Shown here one piece after another: positions 14,120 through 21,328 of a stretch of 24,240 nucleotides of DNA. Origin of the DNA: DASVLX01 sp035552275 (GTDB lineage: Bacteria > Actinomycetota > Actinomycetes > Mycobacteriales > Pseudonocardiaceae); assembly GCA_035552275.1 (NCBI GenBank), contig DASZLR010000217.1:1-24240 (forward strand), read 5' to 3'. The position numbers and the translations under genes were made by a program. Numbering within the stretch: position 1 is the first letter of the stretch; each line of letters starts with the position of its first letter. Below the pieces are notes generated by a model that made no database searches, was not told the DNA's origin, and saw only the letters and a program-made list of their open reading frames with translations.

Positions 14120-14956
14120 TCAGCCGGCGGCGGCCGGCACCTGGTGCAAGGCGAGCGTTCCGTTCGCCGGCCCGGCCGGCGACCACGTGCCCGACGCTGC
14201 CGTCCAGGTGCGGCCGTCGAAGCTCACCTGGTCGACACCGAGCCGCTGGGCGTGCCCGACCAGCCAGCTCGCCAGCGCCCAGCCGCGCGCCGGATCGTGT
14301 TGGCCGGACAGCACGGCGGTGCCCAACTCGGCGTTGGCGACGTTGATCAGGCTGGTGCTCGGCGCCGGAATGGTCAGATCGTGGCAGCTCAGCGCGGCCG
14401 GTGCTTCGCCGGTGAAGGCGATAGCCATCGCGCGGGCTTCCGACTCCCACTGGGCGTAGCCGTCCGGGGCGGCCGAATGCTGGACGGCCTGCGCGGCGGC
14501 GGTGACGTCGAGAGTCGCCCAGCCCGGCACGGCGCGCAGCTTGTCGTAGAACGCGGTCGAGGCGTACACCGGGTCGGTGATCTGCGCGTACGTGCCCCAG
14601 CCCTGGCTTGGCCGCTGCTGGAACAGGCCGGCCGAGTCGCGGTCGCCGCCGGTCAGGTTGACCAGCCCCGATTCCTGCATCGCGGTGGCCAGCGCGACGG
14701 TTACCGCGTGATCGGGCATGCCCAGCCGTAGGCCGACCCCGGCGATCGTCGCGGCGTTGTCGGTCTGCGCCGGCGACAGGGTGAAGTTCGAGGACACGCC
14801 GGTCGAGCCCGTGTCCGAGGAACTTGGCCCGGCGACGACACAACCCGGCGTGGGCGAGATCGTCGGATGGAACAGGAACCACAGTCCGACTGTTCCGCCG
14901 GCGAGCACGACCACAACGACGGCCGCGGTCGCCAATCGTCGGCGGACGGACCACAT
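14120..14956 (-). CDS. Membrane-anchored protein with lysozyme/transglycosylase-like fold
   Basis: A 278-residue exported protein anchored by one N-terminal helix (about residues 9-30). Its outer domain has the run ATAMQESGL with Glu95, then GDRDSAGLFQQRPSQGWGT, a pattern shared by a group of actinobacterial proteins with a goose-lysozyme or soluble-transglycosylase-like core. Glu95 followed by a GLFQ segment is the arrangement of catalytic Glu and substrate groove in that fold. Members are often annotated hypothetical or, without good reason, as metal transporters. A peptidoglycan-cleaving role is likely but not shown. The start at 14956 was chosen over a longer frame because GGAGG lies 7 bases upstream and the protein then starts just before its membrane helix. 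Confidence 0.85.
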   Translation of the reverse strand: MWSVRRRLATAAVVVVVLAGGTVGLWFLFHPTISPTPGCVVAGPSSSDTGSTGVSSNFTLSPAQTDNAATIAGVGLRLGMPDHAVTVALATAMQESGLVNLTGGDRDSAGLFQQRPSQGWGTYAQITDPVYASTAFYDKLRAVPGWATLDVTAAAQAVQHSAAPDGYAQWESEARAMAIAFTGEAPAALSCHDLTIPAPSTSLINVANAELGTAVLSGQHDPARGWALASWLVGHAQRLGVDQVSFDGRTWTAASGTWSPAGPANGTLALHQVPAAAG

Positions 14957-15162
14957 GGGCAAACCTCCGAAGCCATTCCCGCCCGCTGCCGGGCTGACGT
15001 CAGGGTACGAGCCTGCTGCCGCTGCGCAGGTGTCGCACGCCCTTGGGCGCCGGGCAGAATGGTCCGGCCTCGGCCTCCAGCGGATCAACCCGACGGGTGC
15101 TGTAACGAGATTCCGCTGTGGGCGACGAGCAAGGGGACTGGGTTCGATGTGAAGGAGGACGG
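14957..15162. promoter_or_regulatory. Divergent promoter region
   Basis: A 206-base region between two divergent genes. It contains the perfect palindrome TGACGTCA (14995-15002). On the minus strand, TACCCT (15002-15007, fits TANNNT) overlaps that palindrome by one base. This could be the -10 box for the lysozyme-like gene, with the palindrome overlapping the start of transcription. On the plus side the only clear element is the strong ribosome binding site GAAGGAGG (15151-15158). No -35 boxes are clear. Confidence 0.3.
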
Positions 15163-17133
15163 GTGGCGGACGCCGGCAGGCAGGTCCAGGTCGGTGGGGA
15201 CGTCATCGGCCAGGTCGTCATCGGCGAGCACACGGTCACGGTGCGGGCCGAGCAGTCCGTGGTCGCGGCCGTCGCGCCCGGACATCAGCCGCGACCGCTG
15301 CCCCGGCCGGCCGTCGGGCTCGCGCCGCGCCCGCTGACTGTTCCGATCGGTCGTGATCAGGAACTCGACGGCCTGTTTCGCGCGGTGGCGGCCGGCGGCG
15401 TGATCGAGCTGTACGGTCCGCCCGGCGTCGGCAAGAGCACGCTGCTTCGGCAGGTGGGCAGCCGGATCGCCGAGACCAGCGGGAACGTGGTGTTCCTGCC
15501 CGGCGCCGGGATGGACACGGCCGACCTGCTGTACGAGGTGTTCGAGGTCTGTTACGACAGTCGGAGCCACCGGCCCGGACCGGCGGAGCTGCGCCAGTCG
15601 TTGGCCGGCGTCCAACTGTTGCTGTTGGTCGATGATCTGGACGTCCCCGACGACCAACTGGCGATGTTCACCGATGCGCTGCCAGCCGCGACGATGCTGT
15701 TCACGTCGACCCGCCGGCAGTTGTGGACCCACGGTCGGTCGCTGCCGCTGGCGGGCCTGCCGCTGGACGCCGGACTGACCCTGCTCGCCCAGACGCTGGG
15801 TCGGACGCTGACCGAGCCGGAACTGGTTGTCGGGCAGGAGTTGTGGCACGCCGCCAACGGCTCGCCGCTGTTGCTGCTGCGTGCCGGTGCGGCCGGGTTG
15901 CCGCAGGGGTCCGAAGTGGACGGACTGCTGCCGGGGATCATCGCCGGATTGTCCGCTCCGGCAAGGGAACTCGCATCGGTGCTGATGCTGGCCGGTGCGC
16001 CGGGTGCCGCGTCGGATCTGTTGCCGTGGCTGGTCACCGACTCCGCGACGCTGCCCAGCTCTGCGGCCGAACTGACCGCGAAGGGGATGGCGGTCGCGAC
16101 GGATCGCGGATGGCAACTGGCACCCGGCATCGACGCCGCGCCGCCGCGCGACCTGGAAGCCGGCCTGCCGCAGTTGGAATGGGTGAGCCGCCGGCTGTGG
16201 CAGTGGGCGGGTGTCCGGCCGCTGCCGGTGCGGGCGGTCGCCGACCATGCCACGCTGATCACTAACGTCATCGACGCGATCGGCTGGGCCGGCCGACCCG
16301 ATCTCGGCGCCGGACTCGCGAAAGCGGCCGCTCCGCTGGCGGCGTGCTCGCTGCGGCTGGGCGCGTGGGAGCGGATTCTTCAGCACGGCAAGGTCGCCGC
16401 CGAGGCGGCCGGCGATCAGATCACCCTGGCGTACGTCGCGCACGAGGACGGCGTGCGCAATCTGGTGACCGGCCAGCCGATGGCGGTGTACGCGACCGGG
16501 CCGGTGTACGCCGAACAGCCGACTTACCCGGAGCAGCCGACCTACGTCCAGCCGCCGACCTACGCCGTGCCGGCCGGGGGAGTGGCCGCTGGCCGGCGCG
16601 GGCTCGGGTTGGGCGCACGGCTGGCGATCATTGGCGTGGCGATCCTGCTGGTCGGCGGCGCGGTCGCGGGCGCGCTGCTGCTCGCGTCCGGACACAATGG
16701 ACCCAGCGGACACAGCGGCCAGCCCGCCGCGGCCGGCTCGCCCACGCCGCGACTCAGCCCGACAAGCACGAGTGAGTCGACGTTGACCACCAGCAGCACG
16801 CCGACCGCGAGTTCCAGCCTGGCGCCGCCGACCCAGACGACCGATCCCGGACCGGCCGGCGTGGTCGAGAGCTACTGCAACGCGATCACCAACCAGGACT
16901 ATCAGACGGCGTGGAACATCGGCGGTCAGAACGCCGGCGGTTCCTACAGTTCGTTCGTCGCCGGTTTCGCCGGCACCGCCCAGGACACGGTCACCGTCGA
17001 TTCGGTGCAGGGCAACACCGTCGTCGCCGACCTCGTCGCCACCCAGACCGACGGCACCCAACACACCTACCACGGCACGTACACCGTCGCCGGCAACACG
17101 ATCAGCAAGTTCTCGGTCCAGCAGACCGGGTAA
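15163..17133 (+). CDS. Transmembrane NB-ARC/STAND-type ATPase with extracellular C-terminal domain
   Basis: A 656-residue protein with an unusual order of parts. A short Gly/Val-rich beta segment (VQVGGDVIGQVVIGEHTV) opens it, then an NB-ARC-type NTPase from about residue 60. The NTPase has Walker A GPPGVGKST (85-93), Walker B LLLLVDDLD (about 152-160), the sensor-like LFTSTRR and the GSPLLLL motif. A helical region ends in one TPR-like hairpin (AYVAHEDGVRNLVTGQ), where related STAND proteins continue into many repeats. Instead there is a Tyr-Pro-rich linker (448-468), one membrane helix (487-510), a Ser/Thr/Pro-rich stalk and an outer domain (about 567-656). That domain opens with YCNAITNQDYQTAWNIGG and resembles the extracellular domains of some actinobacterial Ser/Thr kinases. 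The GTG at 15163 has a near-perfect AAGGAGG 4 bases upstream. An outside-in signalling role is inferred from the layout. Confidence 0.85.
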   Translation: MADAGRQVQVGGDVIGQVVIGEHTVTVRAEQSVVAAVAPGHQPRPLPRPAVGLAPRPLTVPIGRDQELDGLFRAVAAGGVIELYGPPGVGKSTLLRQVGSRIAETSGNVVFLPGAGMDTADLLYEVFEVCYDSRSHRPGPAELRQSLAGVQLLLLVDDLDVPDDQLAMFTDALPAATMLFTSTRRQLWTHGRSLPLAGLPLDAGLTLLAQTLGRTLTEPELVVGQELWHAANGSPLLLLRAGAAGLPQGSEVDGLLPGIIAGLSAPARELASVLMLAGAPGAASDLLPWLVTDSATLPSSAAELTAKGMAVATDRGWQLAPGIDAAPPRDLEAGLPQLEWVSRRLWQWAGVRPLPVRAVADHATLITNVIDAIGWAGRPDLGAGLAKAAAPLAACSLRLGAWERILQHGKVAAEAAGDQITLAYVAHEDGVRNLVTGQPMAVYATGPVYAEQPTYPEQPTYVQPPTYAVPAGGVAAGRRGLGLGARLAIIGVAILLVGGAVAGALLLASGHNGPSGHSGQPAAAGSPTPRLSPTSTSESTLTTSSTPTASSSLAPPTQTTDPGPAGVVESYCNAITNQDYQTAWNIGGQNAGGSYSSFVAGFAGTAQDTVTVDSVQGNTVVADLVATQTDGTQHTYHGTYTVAGNTISKFSVQQTG

Positions 17134-17184
17134 CGCCGGATAATGCGGTTGGTGATTGGCCCGGCCATACGGTGAAATGGCGCC

Positions 17185-18384
17185 ATGAAGATCCGGCAGA
17201 TCACCGCTGACGAACAGCCGGCCATCAGCGATCCGTTGCAGGTGTACGGATTCGAGCCGTCGCCGCCGTCGGCCAGCCGGCTCGAAACGCTCCACGCCGG
17301 TCAGCGGTACCACCGGGAGAATGTCACGTTGGTGGCTGAGGACGACGGCGTCACGGTCGCCGAGGCCACCGCCATTCCCATGCGGCAGAACGTGCGCGGC
17401 TCGGTGTTTTCGATGGCCGGCATCGCCGGAGTGGCCAGCGATCCGCGGGTCCGCCGGCAGGGTCATGTCCGCCGCGTGCTGCTGGAACTGCTCGGCCGGA
17501 TGCGCGACGAGGGTTGTGCGGTGTCCGCGCTGTATCCGTTCAAGCCGTCGTTCTACCAACGATTCGGCTTTGTCGGCACGCCCCAGGTCCGCACGGTGAC
17601 GTTTTCGCCGGCCGGTCTCAGCGAGCTGCTGCGCACTGAACTGGCCGGCGAGATCAGGTGGGAAGCGGCGACGGATGGATATGCCGCGTATCGCGACTTC
17701 ACCCGGCGATTGTTGGGCCAGCGACACGGTTTCGCGGTATTGCCGGACTCTCGGACCGTGCGGATGCGCGATGCCAACGAGCGGTGGATCGTCACCGCCC
17801 GGGTGGCGGGCGAGGTCGTCGGGGCGCTGGCGTACCGGATCACCGACCATGGCGGTGACTTGATCGGGGACGACCTGCTCGCCACCAGCGCGCTGGGCCG
17901 GGCGTTGGTGCTGCGGTTCATCGCCGGCCACGCCGACCAGGTGGCCAGTGTGGCGCTGCGGGTTTCCGCCGATGAGACGCCGGAGCTGTGGGCGACCGAC
18001 CTGGCCGCGACAATCACGGCGACGACGGCGGTTCCGATCGAATCGGCGCCGATGGCCCGCGTCCTGTCGGTCACCGCGTTGAACGGGATGGCCGTCGGCG
18101 CTGGCTCGGTCGCGATCGAGATCGTGGATGACCCGTTCATCGCCGGCCGGTATGTGCTCGACGGTCGAACCGGCGTTCTTGAGACCAGCGATCACCCGGC
18201 GCCGACACGGCCGGCGGCGCCGACAGCCAGGCTGACAGCGGCCGGCTTCTCCGGGTTGGTGTACGGGGTGTTGTCGCCCGAGGACGTGCTGGTCCGCGGC
18301 CTGGGCACGGTACCGCCGGACGCGGCGGCCGAGCTGGCCGCGCTGTTTCCCCGGCGCAGCCCCGATTTCTTCGCCCATTTCTAG
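17185..18384 (+). CDS. Eis-type GNAT acetyltransferase
   Basis: A 399-residue acetyltransferase of the Eis family, which moves acetyl groups from acetyl-CoA to amines such as aminoglycosides, polyamines or protein lysines. The acetyl-CoA loop is GVASDPRVRRQGHVRRVL (82-99), a second GNAT-like region follows, and the C-terminal sterol-carrier-like domain ends in DFFAHF. In M. tuberculosis Eis a Tyr acts as general acid and the carboxylate of the last Phe as general base. Here Tyr124 in FYQRFGF and a terminal Phe399 are both present, so activity is expected; the substrate is not predictable. ATG 17185 has no good ribosome binding site. TACGGT (17168-17173) lies just upstream as a possible -10, which would leave a leader of only a few bases. 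The gene ends 31 bases from convergent lutC. Confidence 0.9.
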   Translation: MKIRQITADEQPAISDPLQVYGFEPSPPSASRLETLHAGQRYHRENVTLVAEDDGVTVAEATAIPMRQNVRGSVFSMAGIAGVASDPRVRRQGHVRRVLLELLGRMRDEGCAVSALYPFKPSFYQRFGFVGTPQVRTVTFSPAGLSELLRTELAGEIRWEAATDGYAAYRDFTRRLLGQRHGFAVLPDSRTVRMRDANERWIVTARVAGEVVGALAYRITDHGGDLIGDDLLATSALGRALVLRFIAGHADQVASVALRVSADETPELWATDLAATITATTAVPIESAPMARVLSVTALNGMAVGAGSVAIEIVDDPFIAGRYVLDGRTGVLETSDHPAPTRPAAPTARLTAAGFSGLVYGVLSPEDVLVRGLGTVPPDAAAELAALFPRRSPDFFAHF

Positions 18385-18415
18385 ACCCTGCGGGTGATGT
18401 TGGGCCGTGCTGTGG

Positions 18416-19039
18416 TCAGGCGACGATGAGCACGTCGAGGGTGCGCGGGCCGTGCACGCCTTCGACCCGGTTGAACTCGATGTCGCTGGTCGCGGACGGT
18501 CCGCTGATGAACGTGATCGGCCGGGTCGGCGTCAGGGCCGCGATCGCCTCCGGTACGGTGCCGACGATCTGCTCGGCGCGCACCACGCACAGGTGGTAGT
18601 CCGGCAGCAGAGTGATTGCCCGGCGGCCCTGCGCCGGCCCGGCGTCCAGCACGATCGTGCCGGTCTCGGCGATCACCGTGGCGCATCCAGTGAGCACGCC
18701 GTCACTGCCGTCCAGCACCTCGGTGGTCAGTGGCGCGTCGGCGCGGTCGACCAGCCAGGAGATGTCCGCCGGCCGCCACGATTCCGGCAGGTCGGCGGGC
18801 ACGACGACGCGATTCGCTTGTCGGGCACGCAGAATCTCGCCGATGCGGTGGGCGAGATCAGCGTCGGCGGTGCGGTGCACGGTGGCCCGGTAGTGCGCGA
18901 TCCGTTCGGCGGCGAAGTCGACCAGGTCACGGCCGAGGTCTCGCTGGCGGTGATACTCGCGTGGGACAGGTGGCCCTGCCGGCGTGTCCGCCAGTGCGGT
19001 TCGGATGCGCGCCAGGATCGCGTCGCGGGAGTCAGCCAC
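18416..19039 (-). CDS. lutC: L-lactate utilisation protein LutC
   Basis: A 207-residue LutC, the third subunit of the LutABC L-lactate oxidation complex, which converts lactate to pyruvate. The family motifs are SDGVLTGCATVIAETGTIV and the C-terminal GPSATSDIEFNRVEGVHGP followed by a TLDVLIV ending. The GTG at 19039 was preferred over a longer frame from 19090: GGAGGG lies 4 bases upstream, and the longer start would sit deep inside lutB. It overlaps the lutB stop by 8 bases, so translation is probably coupled. No Fe-S cysteines are expected in this subunit and none of the CCG or CxxCxxC motifs are present. Confidence 0.95.
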   Translation of the reverse strand: MADSRDAILARIRTALADTPAGPPVPREYHRQRDLGRDLVDFAAERIAHYRATVHRTADADLAHRIGEILRARQANRVVVPADLPESWRPADISWLVDRADAPLTTEVLDGSDGVLTGCATVIAETGTIVLDAGPAQGRRAITLLPDYHLCVVRAEQIVGTVPEAIAALTPTRPITFISGPSATSDIEFNRVEGVHGPRTLDVLIVA

Positions 19040-20471
19040 GTTCCCTCCGCCACCAGGCATGGAACGATTCGGCGGCCGGCGCGGGGGCATCCCGTGCGGC
19101 TGTCCACAGTGAACCCGGCCAGGGCAGCCGGCTGATCCTGCCGTCGCGGGCCAGCAGCCGCGCCAGCGAGCCGGCCCGCAACGCCGCCTGGTACCGGCGC
19201 GGGTCGCGCATGATCCAGCCCAGCGCCGCCATCACGATCCCTTCCGGGGTGTGCCGTCCCTTGGCCCGCACGACTTCCGCACGCAGATGGGTGAGCACCT
19301 CGGGGATGTTGATGTCGACCGGGCAGACCTCGTAGCACGCCCCACACAGCGAGGAAGCGAACGGCAGCGAGGCGGCCTGCTCGTCGTGCGGGTCCTGGAC
19401 CAGTTGCGGGGTGAGGATCGCGCCGATCGGCCCCGGATACACCGAGCCGTACGCCTGGCCGCCGGTCCGTTCGTAGACCGGGCAGACGTTCAGGCAGGCG
19501 GAGCAGCGGATGCAGCGCAGCGCCTGCCGGCCGGTGCGGTCGGCCAGCGTCGCGGTCCGGCCGTTGTCCAGCAGCACCAGGTGGAATTCCTGCGGTCCGT
19601 CGCCAGGCGTGACGCCGGTCCACACCGAGGTGTACGGGTTCATCCGCTCGGCGGTGGACGAGCGAGGCAGCAGTTGCAGGAAGACTTCGAGGTCCGACCA
19701 GGCGGGCAGCACCTTTTCGATGCCCATCACGGTGATCAGGGTGCGCGGCAGGGTCAGGCACATCCGGCCGTTGCCCTCGGACTCGACCACCACGATCGAG
19801 CCGGTGTCGGCGATGCCGAAGTTGGCCCCGCTGACCGCGACCGTGCTGGACAGGAACTTCCGCCGCAGGTAGCCGCGCGCGGCGGCGGCCAGCTCGACCG
19901 GCTCGTCGGACAGGTCAGCCGGCGCGTCGGGCATCTCGCGGCGGAAGATCTCCCGGATCTCCGCGCGGTTGCGGTGGATCGCGGGGACCAGGATGTGGCT
20001 GGGCCGGTCGTGTCCTAGTTGGACGATCAACTCGGCGAGGTCGGTCTCGATGGCGTGCACGCCGCCGGCTGCCAGCGCCTCGTTCAGCCCGATCTCGGCG
20101 GTGGCCATCGACTTGACCTTGACCACCTCGTCCGCGCCGGCCTGCTGGGCCAGCCGGAGCACGATCTCGTTGGCCTCGGCGGCGTCCCGCGCCCAGTGCA
20201 CCACACCGCCGCGCTCGGTGACCGAGGCTTCCAGCCGCAGCAGGTAGGCGTCCAGATTGGACAGAACTTCGTCCTTGATCGCCGCGCCGGCCGCCCGCAG
20301 CCTGGGCCAGTCGTCCAGTTCGGACACCACGTCGGCGCGCTTGGCTCGGATGGTGCCCGTCGCGGTGCGCAGGTTGCGCCGGGCCTGCGCGTCGGCCAGC
20401 CCGATCCGGGCCGCCTCCGGGAACGCGGGGGTGCCCAGCCAGGTCACGGGGTTGCGGGCGGTGGTTGCCAC
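19032..20471 (-). CDS. lutB: L-lactate utilisation iron-sulfur protein LutB
   Basis: A 479-residue LutB, the iron-sulfur subunit of the L-lactate oxidising complex. Two ferredoxin-like clusters are encoded: Cys320, 323, 326 and 330 (CIRCSACLNVCP) and Cys376, 379 and 383 (CGACYEVCP). The N-terminal LUD domain has VVKVKSMATAEIGLNEAL and GANFGIADTGSIVVVESEG. The GTG at 20471 was preferred because AGGAGGAG lies just upstream and it removes an implausible N-terminal extension. It overlaps the end of lutA by 28 bases. The C-terminal part (about 440-479) is rich in Trp and Arg, a divergent tail common in actinobacterial LutB. Lactate is oxidised in the cytosol and the electrons presumably pass to the quinone pool. 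Confidence 0.96.
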   Translation of the reverse strand: MATTARNPVTWLGTPAFPEAARIGLADAQARRNLRTATGTIRAKRADVVSELDDWPRLRAAGAAIKDEVLSNLDAYLLRLEASVTERGGVVHWARDAAEANEIVLRLAQQAGADEVVKVKSMATAEIGLNEALAAGGVHAIETDLAELIVQLGHDRPSHILVPAIHRNRAEIREIFRREMPDAPADLSDEPVELAAAARGYLRRKFLSSTVAVSGANFGIADTGSIVVVESEGNGRMCLTLPRTLITVMGIEKVLPAWSDLEVFLQLLPRSSTAERMNPYTSVWTGVTPGDGPQEFHLVLLDNGRTATLADRTGRQALRCIRCSACLNVCPVYERTGGQAYGSVYPGPIGAILTPQLVQDPHDEQAASLPFASSLCGACYEVCPVDINIPEVLTHLRAEVVRAKGRHTPEGIVMAALGWIMRDPRRYQAALRAGSLARLLARDGRISRLPWPGSLWTAARDAPAPAAESFHAWWRRERG

Positions 20472-21166
20472 GGCTCCTCCTCGGTGCTGGCCAGGATTTC
20501 CGCCAGGTGCAGCACGCGCACCCCGCTGCGCAGCCGGGACAGCCCGCCGCCGATGTGCATCAGGCAGGAGTTGTCCCCGGCGGTGAGCACGTCCGCGCCG
20601 GTCGCGGCCACCGCGCGCATCTTGTCCGCGAGCATCGCGACCGAGGTGTCCGCGTTCTTGACCGCGAAGGTGCCGCCGAACCCACAGCAGGTCTCGGCGT
20701 CGGGCAGTTCGACCAGGTCCAGCCCGCGCACTCGGCGCAGCAGCCGCAGCGGCCGGTCGCCGACGCCGAGCATCCGCAGCGAATGGCAGGTGGGGTGGTA
20801 CGTGACCCGGTGCGGGAAGTACGCGCCGACATCGACCAGGTCCAGCACGTCGATGACGAACTCGGACAGCTCGTAGGTGGGCGGCGGCGTGACCGACAGC
20901 CTGGGATAGATGTCCCGGATCATGCCGCCGCACGAGCCCGACGGCGCGACCACCGCGTCGAAGGCGTCGAACACGTCCGCGTAGTGCGCGGCGAGCACCT
21001 CGGCCTGGTCGGGATAGCCGGTGTTGAAGTGCAGCTGCCCGCAGCAGGTCTGCGCGAGCGGGAATTCCACCGCGCAGCCGAGCCGTTCCAGTAGTCGCAC
21101 CACGGCTTTGGCGGTGTCCGGGTAGAAGGCGTCGGTCAGACACGTCGCGAACAACGCCACCCGCAT
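20444..21166 (-). CDS. lutA: L-lactate utilisation iron-sulfur protein LutA
   Basis: A 240-residue LutA, a CCG-domain protein like the C subunits of glycolate and heterodisulfide oxidoreductases, first gene of lutABC. Two repeats each have CCG and a later Cys: Cys9, 41, 42 and 79 (CCGQLHFNTGYP, GSCGGM), then Cys127, 160, 161 and 201 (CHSLRML, CCGFGGTFAVKN, NSCLMHIGG). The ATG at 21166 has no ribosome binding site; the -10-like TACACT (minus strand) ends exactly 6 bases before it, so a leaderless transcript is likely. No lactate permease or GntR-type regulator gene is in the window, so control of the operon must come from elsewhere. Confidence 0.95.
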   Translation of the reverse strand: MRVALFATCLTDAFYPDTAKAVVRLLERLGCAVEFPLAQTCCGQLHFNTGYPDQAEVLAAHYADVFDAFDAVVAPSGSCGGMIRDIYPRLSVTPPPTYELSEFVIDVLDLVDVGAYFPHRVTYHPTCHSLRMLGVGDRPLRLLRRVRGLDLVELPDAETCCGFGGTFAVKNADTSVAMLADKMRAVAATGADVLTAGDNSCLMHIGGGLSRLRSGVRVLHLAEILASTEEEPWQPPPATP

Positions 21167-21172
21167 CGGGAC

Positions 21173-21178
21173 AGTGTA
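21173..21178 (-). promoter_or_regulatory. -10 element of the probable leaderless lutABC promoter
   Basis: On the minus strand TACACT is followed by GTCCCG and then the lutA ATG. The same six-base spacing between a TANNNT box and the start codon occurs at the deaminase gene (7232-7244). No ribosome binding site is visible. A convincing -35 is not seen. Confidence 0.55.
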
Positions 21179-21276
21179 AGTGCTGGACAGCTCGGTCGCC
21201 GACCGGAAACGGAGCGTAGCCGAGGGTGGTGTGGGCTGGTCACGAAACCGGTCGCGGCGACGGATAGGCTCTCGAC

Positions 21277-21304
21277 AGTAGTCGCTACATAGTTGTCGCT
21301 ACTC
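21277..21304 (+). repeat. 14-bp tandem repeat in the thrS leader
   Basis: AGTAGTCGCTACAT (21277-21290) is followed by AGTTGTCGCTACTC (21291-21304), sharing the core GTCGCTAC. The whole stretch also has terminal AGTAG/CTACT symmetry. Upstream, GTCGC-G-GCGAC (21251-21261) is a perfect palindrome whose GCGAC half could pair with either repeat. It lies 25 bases before the thrS start. It could be an operator or an RNA element, but no known class fits. Confidence 0.6.
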
Positions 21305-21328
21305 ATAGCTGAGCTGAAGGAGCCCATC

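Noticed and set aside
15085..18378. A 1097-codon open frame on the minus strand opposite the STAND and Eis-type genes
   Set aside because: It spans two well-supported genes on the other strand, has shadow-type composition and shows no motif.
18385..18395. A terminator between the Eis-type gene and lutC (ACCC-TGC-GGGT)
   Set aside because: The stem has only four pairs and no T-run, too weak to call.
21179..21328. A T-box riboswitch before thrS
   Set aside because: No T-box consensus, specifier loop or terminator/antiterminator pair could be found in the leader.
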